A stretch of 64,000 nucleotides of DNA from Prauserella shujinwangii (GCF_003001955.1 NZ_PVNH01000012.1:124001-188000), one strand, 5' to 3'. Counted from the first letter of the stretch, positions 34,521 to 43,664 are shown. The notes: generated by a model not told the origin, from the sequence alone. Translations and numbers: made by a program.

Positions 34521-34883
34521 ATGGACCCCCGCGATCGGGCGGACGCCCTGCTCTCGCGCGCACAGGCGCGCGAGGGGGTGGTGACGCCGGACAACATGAC
34601 GTCCCCCATGGATGCCTCGAACACCCAGCAGATCCCGAGATCCGTCGTCCGGAGCATCGACGAGCAGGATCCGGACAGCACCACCCGGCTACCGCACGCC
34701 ATGATCGAGGAGTCGATGGCGGACGGGGACGGGCGGCCCAGCCACCTCACCGAGCAGCAACCCACCACGCGCCTCGACGAGCCCGGCGGCGAGGTGGAGG
34801 AGACGCGGCTGGACGGGCTGGTGCCCACCACGACCACGCGGCGCGGCCAGTCCGAGCTCTCCCGCCGCCTCGAAGGCCGGTAG
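34521..34883 (+). CDS. Hypothetical protein, acidic and disordered
   Basis: The 120-residue protein (MDPRDRADALLSRAQAREGV...) is rich in Asp, Glu, Arg and Thr, with no hydrophobic segment and no cysteine. GGGAGG 8-9 nt before the ATG supports the start, and the 145-nt region to manB contains possible divergent promoters (TAGGGT-like elements near 34453-34461). It is squeezed between manB and wbbL and ends 9 nt before the wbbL stop on the other strand. I recognise no family; coding seems real from codon pattern and the start site. Confidence 0.65.
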   Translation: MDPRDRADALLSRAQAREGVVTPDNMTSPMDASNTQQIPRSVVRSIDEQDPDSTTRLPHAMIEESMADGDGRPSHLTEQQPTTRLDEPGGEVEETRLDGLVPTTTTRRGQSELSRRLEGR

Positions 34884-34892
34884 GCCAACGGG

Positions 34893-35756
34893 TCAGGAGC
34901 GGCGGGTTTCCAGGCGCAGCCGGATCGCGAGGCCGAGCCGGATCGCCAGCAGCAGCGGGCGCCACGCCGGGCCGCGGTGCCGGTCGGCGAGGTAGCGGTA
35001 CGCGCTCTCGTGGTGCGCGGCGAGCATCCGGGCCGACGCCCGGGACGTGGCCTGCCCGCCGAGGTGCATGACCGCGGCCGAGGGTGCGTACACGTTGAGC
35101 CAGCCCGCCCTGGCGAGCCGGTCGCCCAGATCGACGTCCTCGAAGTACATGAAGTAGCGCGGGTCGAAGCCGCCGACCGAGTCGAACGCCTCCCGCCGCA
35201 GCAGCTGGCACGACCCGGACAACCAGCCCGCGGTGCGCTCGACCGGCTCACCGCGTTCCTGCCGGTACGCGCGGGTCCACGGGTTGCCCGGCCACACCTT
35301 GCCGAACAGCGCGTGCCCGATGCCGCGGCCGAGCGAGGGCAGCAGCCGTGCCGACGGGTACACGGTGCCGTCGGGTTCGCGGATCAGCGGGCCGAACGCG
35401 CCGCCGCGCGGCCAGCGCTCGGCGACCGCGAGCAGCTCGTCCAGTGAACCGGGCTCCCACTCCAGGTCCGGGTTGGCGATGACGACCCAGCCGTAGCTGT
35501 CGTCCAGCTCGGCGACCCCCCGGTTCGCCCCCGCCCCGTAGCCGAGGTTCTCCCCGGTGCGCAGCAGGTGCACGTGCTCGCGCTCGGCGGCCTTCTCCGG
35601 CGCGCCGTCGGTGGACCCGTTGTCGGCGAGCACCACGTGGACGTCCCGCGTGGTGGCCTTGGTGAGCGTGTCGAGGAAGCGCTCCAGGGTCTCCCCCGGC
35701 GAGTAGGTCACGGTCACCACGGCGAGCCGGTCGCCGTAGGTCTTCGGCTCGGTCAC
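34893..35756 (-). CDS. wbbL: Rhamnosyltransferase WbbL (GT2)
   Basis: The 287-residue GT2 enzyme begins LAVVTVTYSPGETLERFL and has LADNGSTDGAPEKA, the metal site VVIANPDLEWEPG and the acceptor-side YFMYFEDVDLGDRLARAG. It corresponds to WbbL1 (Rv3265c), which adds rhamnose to decaprenyl-PP-GlcNAc to build the arabinogalactan linker. GTG at 35756 is preferred by comparison with the recalled mycobacterial N-terminus; GTG at 35771 is also in frame. In mycobacteria it abuts rmlD; here five genes separate them. Confidence 0.9.
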   Translation of the reverse strand: MTEPKTYGDRLAVVTVTYSPGETLERFLDTLTKATTRDVHVVLADNGSTDGAPEKAAEREHVHLLRTGENLGYGAGANRGVAELDDSYGWVVIANPDLEWEPGSLDELLAVAERWPRGGAFGPLIREPDGTVYPSARLLPSLGRGIGHALFGKVWPGNPWTRAYRQERGEPVERTAGWLSGSCQLLRREAFDSVGGFDPRYFMYFEDVDLGDRLARAGWLNVYAPSAAVMHLGGQATSRASARMLAAHHESAYRYLADRHRGPAWRPLLLAIRLGLAIRLRLETRRS

Positions 35757-35809
35757 GCGGCCATTGTGCACCGGTCACCGAGCGTGGGCGCGACCGAGGG
35801 GCGGCGGGC

Positions 35810-35845
35810 CCGAACGCAGCACTCACCGGTCCGAGCGCAGCACTC
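35810..35845. repeat. Short direct repeat with 21-bp period
   Basis: CCGAACGCAGCACTC (35810-35824) and CCGAGCGCAGCACTC (35831-35845) are offset by exactly 21 bp in the 95-nt space between the stop of a GT4 gene and the start of wbbL. The same spacing occurs in family B, though the sequence is different. Confidence 0.5.
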
Positions 35846-35851
35846 GCGGCA

Positions 35852-36997
35852 CTAGCGGCGGGAGCGCCACCGGTGCCAGGCCACGTCGTAGGCCTCGCGG
35901 TGCTGGTCGGCGGTGGTCTCCCAGGAGAACTCCTTCGCCCTGCGCTGCGCGGCCTCGGCCAGGGCGGCCCTGCGGGTGGGGTCGTCGAGCAGCTCGCGCA
36001 GCGCCACGGCGACGTCGCCCGCGCCGACCCCACAGTAGGCGACGGCGTCGCCGCCCACCTCCGGCAGCGACAGCCGCCGCGTGGTCAGCACGCAGGCCCC
36101 GGACGCCATCGCCTCCAGCACCGGCAGCCCGAATCCCTCGCCGAGGCTCGGGTAGGCCACCAGTTCCGCCCCGCCGAGGAATCCCGCCAGCGTGTCGAAC
36201 GGCAGGTATCCGGCCCGGATGACGCGCAGCCGGTGCGGCACGGCGTCCAGCGCCCGCTCGACCTGGCCGTCCCAGCCCGGCTGCCCGGCCAGCACCAGCG
36301 CCGGGGGGTCGGGGCGCCCCGCCACCGCCTCGGCGAAGCCCCGGACGAGCGCGGGCACGTTCTTGCGTGGTTCGAGCGCCCCGAGGAACGCCACGTACGG
36401 CGTGTTCCCCAGCCCGACGGCCGTGCGGGCGGCGCGGATCTCCTCCGGTGACGGCGGGTGGAAGCGTTCCAGGTCGACGCCGTGCTGGATGACCCGCAGC
36501 CGCGCCGGGCGGGTGCCGGTGGCCCTGGCCAGCTCCCGCGCGGTGGCCTGGCTCGGCACCACGCACAGGTCCGCTCCGCGCAGCGCGGCCACCGTCCAGG
36601 CCCGGAAGAACCGCGCCTTGACCGACGAGTGCAGCACGGCGTCGGTGAAGAACGTCGCGTCGTGCAGCGTGACGACAGATGCCGCCCGGCTGGCGAGCGG
36701 CATCGTGTAGTGCGGCGAGTGGACGACGTCCACCGCGAGTCTCCGGACGAGGCCGGGCAGCGTGGTCTGCTCCCAGGCGAGCCGGGCGGTGCGGGTGGCG
36801 ACGGACTGCGGCGTCGGCAGCACCTGCGCGTGCGGGGCGAGCGTGCCGTACAGCTCGGCGTCCCGGGGCTGGCACGCGACGACCACCCGCGCGCCCCCGG
36901 CGTCCAGGGCCGCGACGAGCGAGTCGACATAGCGACCGACGCCACCCCGGTCCGCGGGCACGGCCGTGGCGTCGAGCAGCACGCGTGGTTCAGCCAC
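35852..36997 (-). CDS. Glycosyltransferase family 4
   Basis: The 381-residue GT-B enzyme starts RVLLDATAVPADRGGVGRYV (donor-domain glycine loop) and contains GALEPRKNVPALVRGF, ending with the GT4 signature GEGFGLPVLEAMASG (EX7E). The product probably adds a sugar, such as mannose or galactose, during wall polysaccharide or glycolipid synthesis. GTG start at 36997. It is the third minus-strand gene of the glycosyltransferase cluster between wbbL and rmlD. Confidence 0.9.
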   Translation of the reverse strand: MAEPRVLLDATAVPADRGGVGRYVDSLVAALDAGGARVVVACQPRDAELYGTLAPHAQVLPTPQSVATRTARLAWEQTTLPGLVRRLAVDVVHSPHYTMPLASRAASVVTLHDATFFTDAVLHSSVKARFFRAWTVAALRGADLCVVPSQATARELARATGTRPARLRVIQHGVDLERFHPPSPEEIRAARTAVGLGNTPYVAFLGALEPRKNVPALVRGFAEAVAGRPDPPALVLAGQPGWDGQVERALDAVPHRLRVIRAGYLPFDTLAGFLGGAELVAYPSLGEGFGLPVLEAMASGACVLTTRRLSLPEVGGDAVAYCGVGAGDVAVALRELLDDPTRRAALAEAAQRRAKEFSWETTADQHREAYDVAWHRWRSRR

Positions 36998-37053
36998 CCG
37001 TGCAGACTACGACGCCGGCCACGGCCGGTTGGGTGGAATGCGGTAATTCGTGG

Positions 37054-38136
37054 TCAGGCCCCCGGCACGTGCAGCCGCCACACGGCCAGCGCCGCCCGCC
37101 GCCAGCTGAACGCGGCGGCCCGCTCCCGGCCCGCGGCCGCCAGCCCGGCGGCGAGCGGGCCGGAGGACAGCACCTCGTGCAGCGCGGTGGCGAGTGCCCG
37201 CGCGTCGCCGCGCGGCACCATCCGGCCCGCGCCCCCGGCCACCTCGGCGAGCGCGGGCGCGTCCGAGTGCACCACGGGCACCCCGGCGGCCATCGCCTCC
37301 AGCACCGGCAGCCCGAAGCCCTCGGCGAGGCTGGGCGCGGCGAGCACGCTCGCCCCGCGCAGCACGGCGGCCAGCTCGGCGTCGGACAGCCTGCCGAGCA
37401 CCCGCACGCGGTGCTCGCCGAGCCCGTGCTCCCGCGCCAGCGCCAGTGGGTCGAGCCCGCCCCAGCCCGGCTGGCCGGCCAGCAGCAGCGGCACCTCCGG
37501 CTCGGCCAGCAGGGCCATGGCCGCGACGAGCACGTCGATGCCCTTGCGCGGCTCCAGGGTGCCGACCGCGAGGACGTAACGCGGCGGCAGCCCGGCGGGC
37601 GGCTCCGCGACGGGCAGGGTGGTGACGCCGTGCCCGACCACGTGCACCGGCGCCGGTCCCGCGGCGAACCCGGCCAGCTCGCCGCGCACCGCCTCGGTGG
37701 GCACGACCAGCGCGTCCGCCCCCCGCGCGGCGCGGCCGATCATCGCGCGGTGCCAGCGCACGCCCCGCGGGGTCAGCGTCTCCGGATGCGTCCACGGCAC
37801 CGTGTCGTGCACGGTCACCGACAGGCTGCGGCCCCGGGGCGCCCTCGGCGGGGCCAGCGGCGTCGGGGCGTGCACGGCGGCCCCGCCCGGCCACAGCGGC
37901 ACCCCGGCCTGCCAGGCCGCCACCAGCGCCTTCGGCGGCAGCGGCAGCCGCCGGGGACCCCGCACCCCCGGCACGCGGGCGGCCGTCACGTCGGCGTGCC
38001 GGGCGACGGCGCTGCCCACCGTCCACCCCTCCGGGGCCGTCGCGGCCAGCGCGCGCAGCAGTTCCGCGGTGTAGCGGCCGGTCCCGCCGGGGACCGGGGA
38101 CAGCAGCTGCTCGGCGAGCACGACGAGTTCGGGCAC
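37054..38136 (-). CDS. Glycosyltransferase family 4
   Basis: A 360-residue GT-B protein beginning VPELVVLAEQLLSPVPGGTG, with VHDTVPWTHP, VGTLEPRKGIDVLVAA and the signature AEGFGLPVLEAMAAG. It is a paralogue of the neighbouring GT4 genes (35852-36997 and 41633-42730). It is divergent from a GT2 gene with only 18 nt between start codons, so the promoters overlap. Donor and acceptor sugars cannot be read from sequence. Confidence 0.9.
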   Translation of the reverse strand: MPELVVLAEQLLSPVPGGTGRYTAELLRALAATAPEGWTVGSAVARHADVTAARVPGVRGPRRLPLPPKALVAAWQAGVPLWPGGAAVHAPTPLAPPRAPRGRSLSVTVHDTVPWTHPETLTPRGVRWHRAMIGRAARGADALVVPTEAVRGELAGFAAGPAPVHVVGHGVTTLPVAEPPAGLPPRYVLAVGTLEPRKGIDVLVAAMALLAEPEVPLLLAGQPGWGGLDPLALAREHGLGEHRVRVLGRLSDAELAAVLRGASVLAAPSLAEGFGLPVLEAMAAGVPVVHSDAPALAEVAGGAGRMVPRGDARALATALHEVLSSGPLAAGLAAAGRERAAAFSWRRAALAVWRLHVPGA

Positions 38137-38141
38137 CCCGC

Positions 38142-38147
38142 TATTCT
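38142..38147 (+). promoter_or_regulatory. Putative -10 box (leaderless)
   Basis: TATTCT ends 7 nt before the GTG at 38155, in an 18-nt gap between divergent start codons. Confidence 0.45.
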
Positions 38148-38154
38148 GCTCGAC

Positions 38155-39075
38155 GTGCTCACCACGGTCGTCGTCGTCACCTGGCGCGGCGCGGGGCACG
38201 TCGCCGAATGCCTCGACGCGCTCGCCGCGCAGGACCGTCCACACCGGACGCTGGTGGTCGACAACGCCTCCACGGACGGCACGGCCGCGCTGCTCGCCGC
38301 GCACCCGTCGGCTCCCGAGGTGCTGCGGCTGCCCCGCAACACCGGCTACGCGGGCGGGATCGCCGCCGCGCTGCCCGCCGTGCGCACGCCCTACGTCGCC
38401 TGGCTCAACGACGACGCCGCCCCGACGCCGGGCTGGCTCGCCGCGCTGGAGGACGCGATGGCGCCCGGCGTCGCCGCGGTCTCGTCGCGGCTGGAGTACG
38501 CCGACGGCACCGCGCAGTCGCTGGGTGTGCGGCTCACCGCCGACGGGCACGGCGCCGACCTGACCGATCTCACCGCGACCGCCGGCGGCGAGCCGTTCGG
38601 CTTCTGCGGCGGGGCGGCGCTGCTGCGCACCGACGCGTTGCGCGAGGCGGGCGGGGTGCCCGCCCGCTTCTTCTGCTACTACGAGGACACCGACACCGCG
38701 TGGCGGCTGCGGCTGGCCGGGCGGCGCGTGGTCGCCGCGCCGGGGGCCGTGGTGCGGCACCGGCACGGCGCCAGCACGCACCCCGGCTCACCGCGCTTCC
38801 ACCGCTGGAACGAGCGCAACCGGCTGCTCATGCTGCTGCGCTGTGCCCCGGGCCGCGTCGCGCTGCGCGAGCTCGCCCGGTTCGCCGCCCTGACCGTCGT
38901 GCTGCCGCTGCGCCGCGGCCGCCCGCGCGCCGCGAACTTCCGGCCCTGGCTCCGCTGCCGGGTCCTGGCCGAGGTCGCCGCGCTGCTGCCTGCCACACTG
39001 CTCGCACGGCGGGCGATCAGCCGTCGCCGCACGGTCGGGCGACACGCGCTCTGGCGCGCGTGGGCCCGCGGCTAA
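38155..39075 (+). CDS. Glycosyltransferase family 2 (rhamnosyl/galactofuranosyl type)
   Basis: The 306-residue GT-A protein begins TTVVVVTWRGAGHVAECL, followed by LVVDNASTDGTAALL, the metal site WLNDDAAPTPGW and the acceptor-side FFCYYEDTDTAWRLRLAG. A basic, partly hydrophobic C-terminal region (about 225-306) may attach it to the membrane. Similar to WbbL-like and GlfT-like transferases. Its TAA stop also forms the beginning of the next gene's TAATCT box. Confidence 0.88.
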   Translation: MLTTVVVVTWRGAGHVAECLDALAAQDRPHRTLVVDNASTDGTAALLAAHPSAPEVLRLPRNTGYAGGIAAALPAVRTPYVAWLNDDAAPTPGWLAALEDAMAPGVAAVSSRLEYADGTAQSLGVRLTADGHGADLTDLTATAGGEPFGFCGGAALLRTDALREAGGVPARFFCYYEDTDTAWRLRLAGRRVVAAPGAVVRHRHGASTHPGSPRFHRWNERNRLLMLLRCAPGRVALRELARFAALTVVLPLRRGRPRAANFRPWLRCRVLAEVAALLPATLLARRAISRRRTVGRHALWRAWARG

Positions 39076-39078
39076 TCT
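39073..39078 (+). promoter_or_regulatory. Putative -10 box sharing the upstream stop codon
   Basis: TAATCT starts with the TAA stop of the preceding gene and lies 9 nt before the GTG at 39088. Confidence 0.3.
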
Positions 39079-39087
39079 TGGGGGCCA

Positions 39088-41640
39088 GTGGGAAGGAGCG
39101 CGGCGTTGGCCAACGGGGCTCAGGGGGAATCCGGACATCCGCTCGTGTCGGTGGTCGTGGTGAACTACCGCGGGGCCGACGACACCATCACGTGCCTGCG
39201 GGCGCTGACCGGGCTGCCCTACCCGCGCCTGGAGATCATCTGCGTGGACAACGGCTCGCCCGGCGACGACGTGCCGCGCATCCGCGCCGCCGTGCCCGGC
39301 GTGCGGCTGGTCGAGGCCGGGGAGAACCTGGGCTTCGCCGGCGGCTGCAACCTCGGTGCCCGGGAGGCGAACGGCACCGTGCTGGGGTTCCTCAACAACG
39401 ACGCCCGGCCCGGTGAGAGCTGGGTCGAGGCGGCGGTGGCCGCGCTGCGCGCCGACCCGGCGGTGGCCGCGGTGGCCAGCAAGGTGGTCGACTGGGAGGG
39501 CACCGCGGCCGACTTCGTGGACGGCGGCCTCACCTGGTTCGGTATGGGCTACAAGCGGCACGCGGGCACCGCGCTGGCCGAGCTGCCGCCCGGCGAGCAC
39601 GACGCGCCGAAGGACGTGCTGTTCGGCACCGGCTCGGCGATGTTCGTCCGCGCGTCGGTGTTCGCCGAGCTCGGCGGTTTCGACGAGCGCTTCTTCATGT
39701 TCTACGAGGACGTCGACCTCGGCTGGCGGCTCAACCTGCGCGGCTGGCGAGTGCGCTACGTGCCCGGGTCGGTCGCCTACCACCGCCACCACGGCACGAT
39801 GGCGGCGGTGGACTCGCCGGACACCGGCCGCGAGACGTTCCTGCTGGAGCGCAACGCGCTGGCGGCCCTGTACAAGAACCTCTCCGACGACGCGCTGGCG
39901 AGGGCGCTGCCCGCCGCGCTCGCGCTCGCCGTGCGGCGCGCCACCGCGCGCGGTGAGCTGGACCCCGGTCAGCTGGATCTGCGCCGGGGCGGCTCCCCGG
40001 ACGACACCGATCCCGTACCGCTGCCGCGGACGGCGCTGGCCGGTGTCCTCGCCATCGACCAGTTCGTCGAGCTGCTCCCCTCGCTCGCCGGATCGCGAGC
40101 CGAGGAGCAGGCGGCGCGCGTGCGTACCGACGCGGACCTGCTGCCGCTGCTGCGCACGGCGCTCGAGCCCGCGTACCCGCTGCCCCGCTACCTGGCCGCC
40201 CACGACATCCTGGTGGAGGCCTTCGGCATCGAGCGGGCGTTCGGCGCCCGGCGCAAGGTGCTGGTGCTCACCGGCGACGCGATCACCGAGCGCATGGCCG
40301 GCCCCGCCATCCGGGCGTGGAACATGGCGCAGGTGCTCTCCGCCGAGCACGACGTGCGGCTGGTGACGGTCAACCCGCTCGCCGACCCGCCACCGGCGCC
40401 GTTCCCGGTCAGCGCCGCGCGCAGGCGCGACCTGACCGAGCCGGTGGCGTGGGCGGACGTGGTGATCCTGCAGGGCCACGTGCTGGAGATGGCGCCCGCG
40501 CTGAAGCGGGAACACGCGCACAAGATCGTGGTGTGCGACCTCTACGACCCGATGCACCTCGAACTGCTCGAACAGGGCAAGGCCGCGCCCGACGACCGGC
40601 GCGCCGCCGACCTCGCCGGGGTCACGCGGGTGCTCGACGCCCAGCTGGAACGCGGTGACTTCTTCCTGTGCGCCTCGCAGCGGCAGCGGCACTTCTGGCT
40701 CGGCCACCTCGCCGCGCTCGGGCGGCTGTCGCCCCGGCTGTACGACGCCGACCCGACCACCCGCTCGCTGCTGGCCGTCGTGCCGTTCGGGCTGCCCGCC
40801 GAGCCACCCCGGCGCACCGGGCCCGGCCTGCGCGCGGCGTTCGACGAGATCGCCGACACCGACCGCGTGATCCTGTGGGCGGGCGGGGTCTACAGCTGGT
40901 TCGACCCACTCACCCTCGTCCGCGCCGTGGAGCTGCTGCGGGAGCGGCGGCCGGACGTGCGGCTGGTGTTCCTCGGCATGCGGCATCCGAACCCCGAGGT
41001 CGCCGAGATGGACATCGGCACCCGCACCGTCCGGCTCTCGGATTCGCTCGGCCTCACCGGCAAGCACGTGTTCTTCAACGAGCAGTGGGTGCCGTACGGC
41101 CAGCGGCAGAACTGGCTGCTCGACGCCGACTGCGGTGTGACGACGCACTTCGAGCACGTGGAGACGACGTTCGCGTTCCGCACCCGCGTGCTGGACTACC
41201 TGTGGGCCGGGCTGCCGATCGTCACCACCGACGGTGACGCGTTCGCCGACCTGGTCCGCGCCGAACGGCTGGGCGCCGTGGTGCCGGCCGAGGACGCGGA
41301 GGCGCTGGCCGGCGCGCTCGAACAGTGCCTGTACGACCCCGGGTTCGCCGCGGGCTGCCGGGAGCGGATCGCCGACGTCGCCCGGCGGTACACGTGGCCG
41401 GAGGTGCTGGCGCCGCTCACCGAGTTCTGCCGGAACCCGCGTCCCGCCGCCGACCGGCTGCCCGGTGCGGCGGACCTGGTGCCCTCGGCGCCGGTGCGCG
41501 GCCGGGAGCTGGTGCGCCGGGACCTGGCGCTGGTGCGGGAGTACCTCGCCGACGGGGGACCCGCGGAGCTGGCCCGCCGCGCGGGCGGGCGGGTGCGCAA
41601 GCTGGTACGCCGTGGGCGCGGTGGACACCGCCGTGGCTGA
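39088..41640 (+). CDS. Two-domain glycosyltransferase (GT2 + GT4 fusion)
   Basis: An 850-residue protein with an N-terminal GT2 domain (about 18-285: VVVVNYRGADDTITCL, CVDNGSPGDD, NNDARPGESW, FMFYEDVDLGWRLNLRG). A helical linker (about 285-385) leads to a C-terminal GT-B domain (about 395-770: KVLVLTGDAITERMAGPAIRAW, ILWAGGVYSWFDPLTLVRA, FEHVETTFAFRTRVLDYLWAG). Such fusions make polysaccharides by adding two different sugars in turn. GTG at 39088 is the longest start; TTG at 39106, preceded by GGAAGGAG, is a good alternative. The largest gene of the window and the centre of the glycosyltransferase cluster. Confidence 0.88.
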   Translation: MGRSAALANGAQGESGHPLVSVVVVNYRGADDTITCLRALTGLPYPRLEIICVDNGSPGDDVPRIRAAVPGVRLVEAGENLGFAGGCNLGAREANGTVLGFLNNDARPGESWVEAAVAALRADPAVAAVASKVVDWEGTAADFVDGGLTWFGMGYKRHAGTALAELPPGEHDAPKDVLFGTGSAMFVRASVFAELGGFDERFFMFYEDVDLGWRLNLRGWRVRYVPGSVAYHRHHGTMAAVDSPDTGRETFLLERNALAALYKNLSDDALARALPAALALAVRRATARGELDPGQLDLRRGGSPDDTDPVPLPRTALAGVLAIDQFVELLPSLAGSRAEEQAARVRTDADLLPLLRTALEPAYPLPRYLAAHDILVEAFGIERAFGARRKVLVLTGDAITERMAGPAIRAWNMAQVLSAEHDVRLVTVNPLADPPPAPFPVSAARRRDLTEPVAWADVVILQGHVLEMAPALKREHAHKIVVCDLYDPMHLELLEQGKAAPDDRRAADLAGVTRVLDAQLERGDFFLCASQRQRHFWLGHLAALGRLSPRLYDADPTTRSLLAVVPFGLPAEPPRRTGPGLRAAFDEIADTDRVILWAGGVYSWFDPLTLVRAVELLRERRPDVRLVFLGMRHPNPEVAEMDIGTRTVRLSDSLGLTGKHVFFNEQWVPYGQRQNWLLDADCGVTTHFEHVETTFAFRTRVLDYLWAGLPIVTTDGDAFADLVRAERLGAVVPAEDAEALAGALEQCLYDPGFAAGCRERIADVARRYTWPEVLAPLTEFCRNPRPAADRLPGAADLVPSAPVRGRELVRRDLALVREYLADGGPAELARRAGGRVRKLVRRGRGGHRRG

Positions 41641-42730
41641 GCCCTCCGCGAAACCGCTGCGCGTCCTGCTGGACGGCACGCCCCTGCTCGGCGAACGTAC
41701 CGGCATCGGCCGGTACACGGCGTCGCTGTCCGAGGAGCTCGCCTCGCTGTCTACTGTGGACACGCGCGCGGTGGCGTTCACGTTGCGCGGCTGGCGCAGG
41801 TTGCGCACGGTGCTGCCGCACGGTGTGCGGGCCCGCGGCATGCCGGTGGCGGCGCGGGTGCTGCGGTCGATGTGGCTGCGCTCGACGTTTCCCCCGGTGG
41901 AGCTGTTCGCCGGGCCGACCGATGTCGTGCACGGCACCAACTTCGTCCTGCCCGGAACCGCCCGGGCCGCGGGCGTGCTCACCATCCACGACCTGGCGTT
42001 CCTCGACGCCCCGCAGGACCTGCCGCCGAGCGACGCCGAACTGCCCGAGCTGGTGCGCAAGGGTGCCGCGCGGGCCGACGTGATCTGCACGCCGACCGCG
42101 GCGGTCGCGGACGTCGTCGCCGAGCGACTGGACGTCGACCGCGGCAAGATCGAGGTGACACCGCTCGGCATCGACGCGGGCTGGTTCACCGGCAGGCCGC
42201 CGAGCCAGGAACTGCGGGACCGGCTCGGGCTTCCGTCGCGGTACCTGCTGTTCACCGGCGCGGCGGGGCCACGCAAGGGGCTCGACTGGCTGGCGAAGGC
42301 GCACGCCACCGACCCCGGGCTGCCGCCCATGGTGTTCGCCGGGCCGGGGCCGTTTCCCCCCGGCGCCCGCGCGCACCACCTCGGCTACCTGACCGACCTG
42401 GAGCTGCAGCGGGTGGTGGCCGGAGCGTCGGCGCTGGTCCTGCCGTCGCGAGACGAGGGATTCGGATTGCCGGTGCTGGAGGCGATGGCGTGTGACGTGC
42501 CGGTGGTGTGCACGGACATCCCGGCACTGCGCGAGGTCTCCGGCGGGCTGGCCGCTCTCGTGCCCTACGGCGATGTCGACGGCCTCGTGGAGGCCCTGCG
42601 CGCCGCCGTGGACGACCCGCACGCGGCGTCCACGTCGGCGACCCGCCGCGCGCACACGGCGAGCTTCACGTGGCGCCGCTGTGCCGAGGCGACCGTCACC
42701 GCCTACCGCCGCGCCGCCCGTCGTGAGTGA
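41633..42730 (+). CDS. Glycosyltransferase family 4
   Basis: A 365-residue GT-B enzyme beginning LRVLLDGTPLLGERTGIGRY, with LTIHDLAFLDAP, FTGAAGPRKGLDWLAKA and the signature DEGFGLPVLEAMACD. It overlaps the preceding GT2-GT4 fusion gene by 8 bases if the GTG at 41633 is used (GTG at 41621 is also possible). The TGA stop (42728-42730) lies in the left arm of a family A palindrome. Confidence 0.9.
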   Translation: MAEPSAKPLRVLLDGTPLLGERTGIGRYTASLSEELASLSTVDTRAVAFTLRGWRRLRTVLPHGVRARGMPVAARVLRSMWLRSTFPPVELFAGPTDVVHGTNFVLPGTARAAGVLTIHDLAFLDAPQDLPPSDAELPELVRKGAARADVICTPTAAVADVVAERLDVDRGKIEVTPLGIDAGWFTGRPPSQELRDRLGLPSRYLLFTGAAGPRKGLDWLAKAHATDPGLPPMVFAGPGPFPPGARAHHLGYLTDLELQRVVAGASALVLPSRDEGFGLPVLEAMACDVPVVCTDIPALREVSGGLAALVPYGDVDGLVEALRAAVDDPHAASTSATRRAHTASFTWRRCAEATVTAYRRAARRE

Positions 42731-42764
42731 GAAACGTGGTAAGAACGACGTTTCTCACTCACGA
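42721..42764. repeat. Family A palindrome, copy 3
   Basis: Arms TCGTGAGTGAGAAACGT (42721-42737) and its perfect complement (42748-42764) enclose GGTAAGAACG, a centre that differs from the usual TTCTAA. Both flanking stop codons, of the GT4 gene (42728-42730) and rmlD (42759-42761, minus strand), are inside the arms. Confidence 0.8.
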
Positions 42765-43658
42765 GTCCTGGAAGAACGCGTGCAGGGCCTCCGGCCACGG
42801 GCGCAGCGGGGTGAGCCCGGCCTCCCGCCACGACGCGTCCGACAGCACCGAGTAGGCCGGACGTGGCGCGGGCCGGGGGTACTCGTCCGTGCCGCACGGC
42901 CGGACACGCTCCGGGTCGGCGCCGAGCTCGGCGAACACCGCACGGGCGAGACCGCACCACGTGGTGTCCCCACCACCTGAGCAGTGCAGGATCCGCCGCC
43001 GGGGCCCCTCGCCCGCCGCCACCAGACCGGCCAGCTCGAGCAGGCCGCCCGCGAGGTCGGCCGTCCACGTCGGACTACCCCGCTGGTCGTCCACAACGGA
43101 CACGGTGTCGCGCTCGCGTTCCAGGCGCACCATCGTCCGCACGAAGTTCTCACCCGCCGCGCCGTAGAGCCAGGAGGTGCGGACGATCCACGCCTGCGCG
43201 CCGGAGCCGAGCACGGCGTCCTCACCGGCCGCTTTGGTGCGCCCGTAGGCGGTACGCGGGCCGAGCGCGTCGTCCGGCTCGTACGGCCGGTCGCCGTCGC
43301 CGGAGAACACGTAGTCGGTGGACACGTGCACCAGTGGCACCCGGCGGGAGGTGCACGCGGCGGCGAGCACCCTGGGGCCGTCGGCGTTCACGGCGAAGGC
43401 GCGTTCCTCGTCGTCCTCGGCGGCGTCCACGGCCGTGTAGGCGGCCGCGTTGATCACGACGGGCACCCGGCCGCTCTCGCGGGCGGACGTGGCCAGCGTC
43501 GCGACGGCCTCCACCACCGCGCCCGCCTCGGTCACGTCCAGCTCGGCCGAGCCGGGTGCGCGGACCTCGATATCGGAACCGTCGGCGCCACCGAGGGCGG
43601 CGAGGTCCCGGCCGAGCTGGCCGGAGCCGCCGGGGACGAGAACTGCGAGTCGGGACAA
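42759..43658 (-). CDS. rmlD: dTDP-4-dehydrorhamnose reductase
   Basis: The 299-residue SDR has the NAD(P)-binding GGSGQLGRDLAAL, the catalytic YGRTKAAGE (Tyr-x3-Lys), VHVSTDYVFSGD and RTSWLYGAAGENFV. It performs the last step of dTDP-L-rhamnose synthesis, feeding WbbL. The start is a TTG preceded by AAGG at fair spacing. It follows rmlB by 6 nt in one operon; rmlA and rmlC are not in the window. Confidence 0.92.
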   Translation of the reverse strand: MSRLAVLVPGGSGQLGRDLAALGGADGSDIEVRAPGSAELDVTEAGAVVEAVATLATSARESGRVPVVINAAAYTAVDAAEDDEERAFAVNADGPRVLAAACTSRRVPLVHVSTDYVFSGDGDRPYEPDDALGPRTAYGRTKAAGEDAVLGSGAQAWIVRTSWLYGAAGENFVRTMVRLERERDTVSVVDDQRGSPTWTADLAGGLLELAGLVAAGEGPRRRILHCSGGGDTTWCGLARAVFAELGADPERVRPCGTDEYPRPAPRPAYSVLSDASWREAGLTPLRPWPEALHAFFQDS

Positions 43659-43664
43659 GGACGA

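Noticed and set aside
38788-42330. A 1180-codon open frame on the minus strand across the glycosyltransferase genes
   Set aside because: It is antisense to clear GT2/GT4 genes; the translation is low-complexity (His, Arg, Gly-rich) with no domain, as expected from GC-rich third positions.
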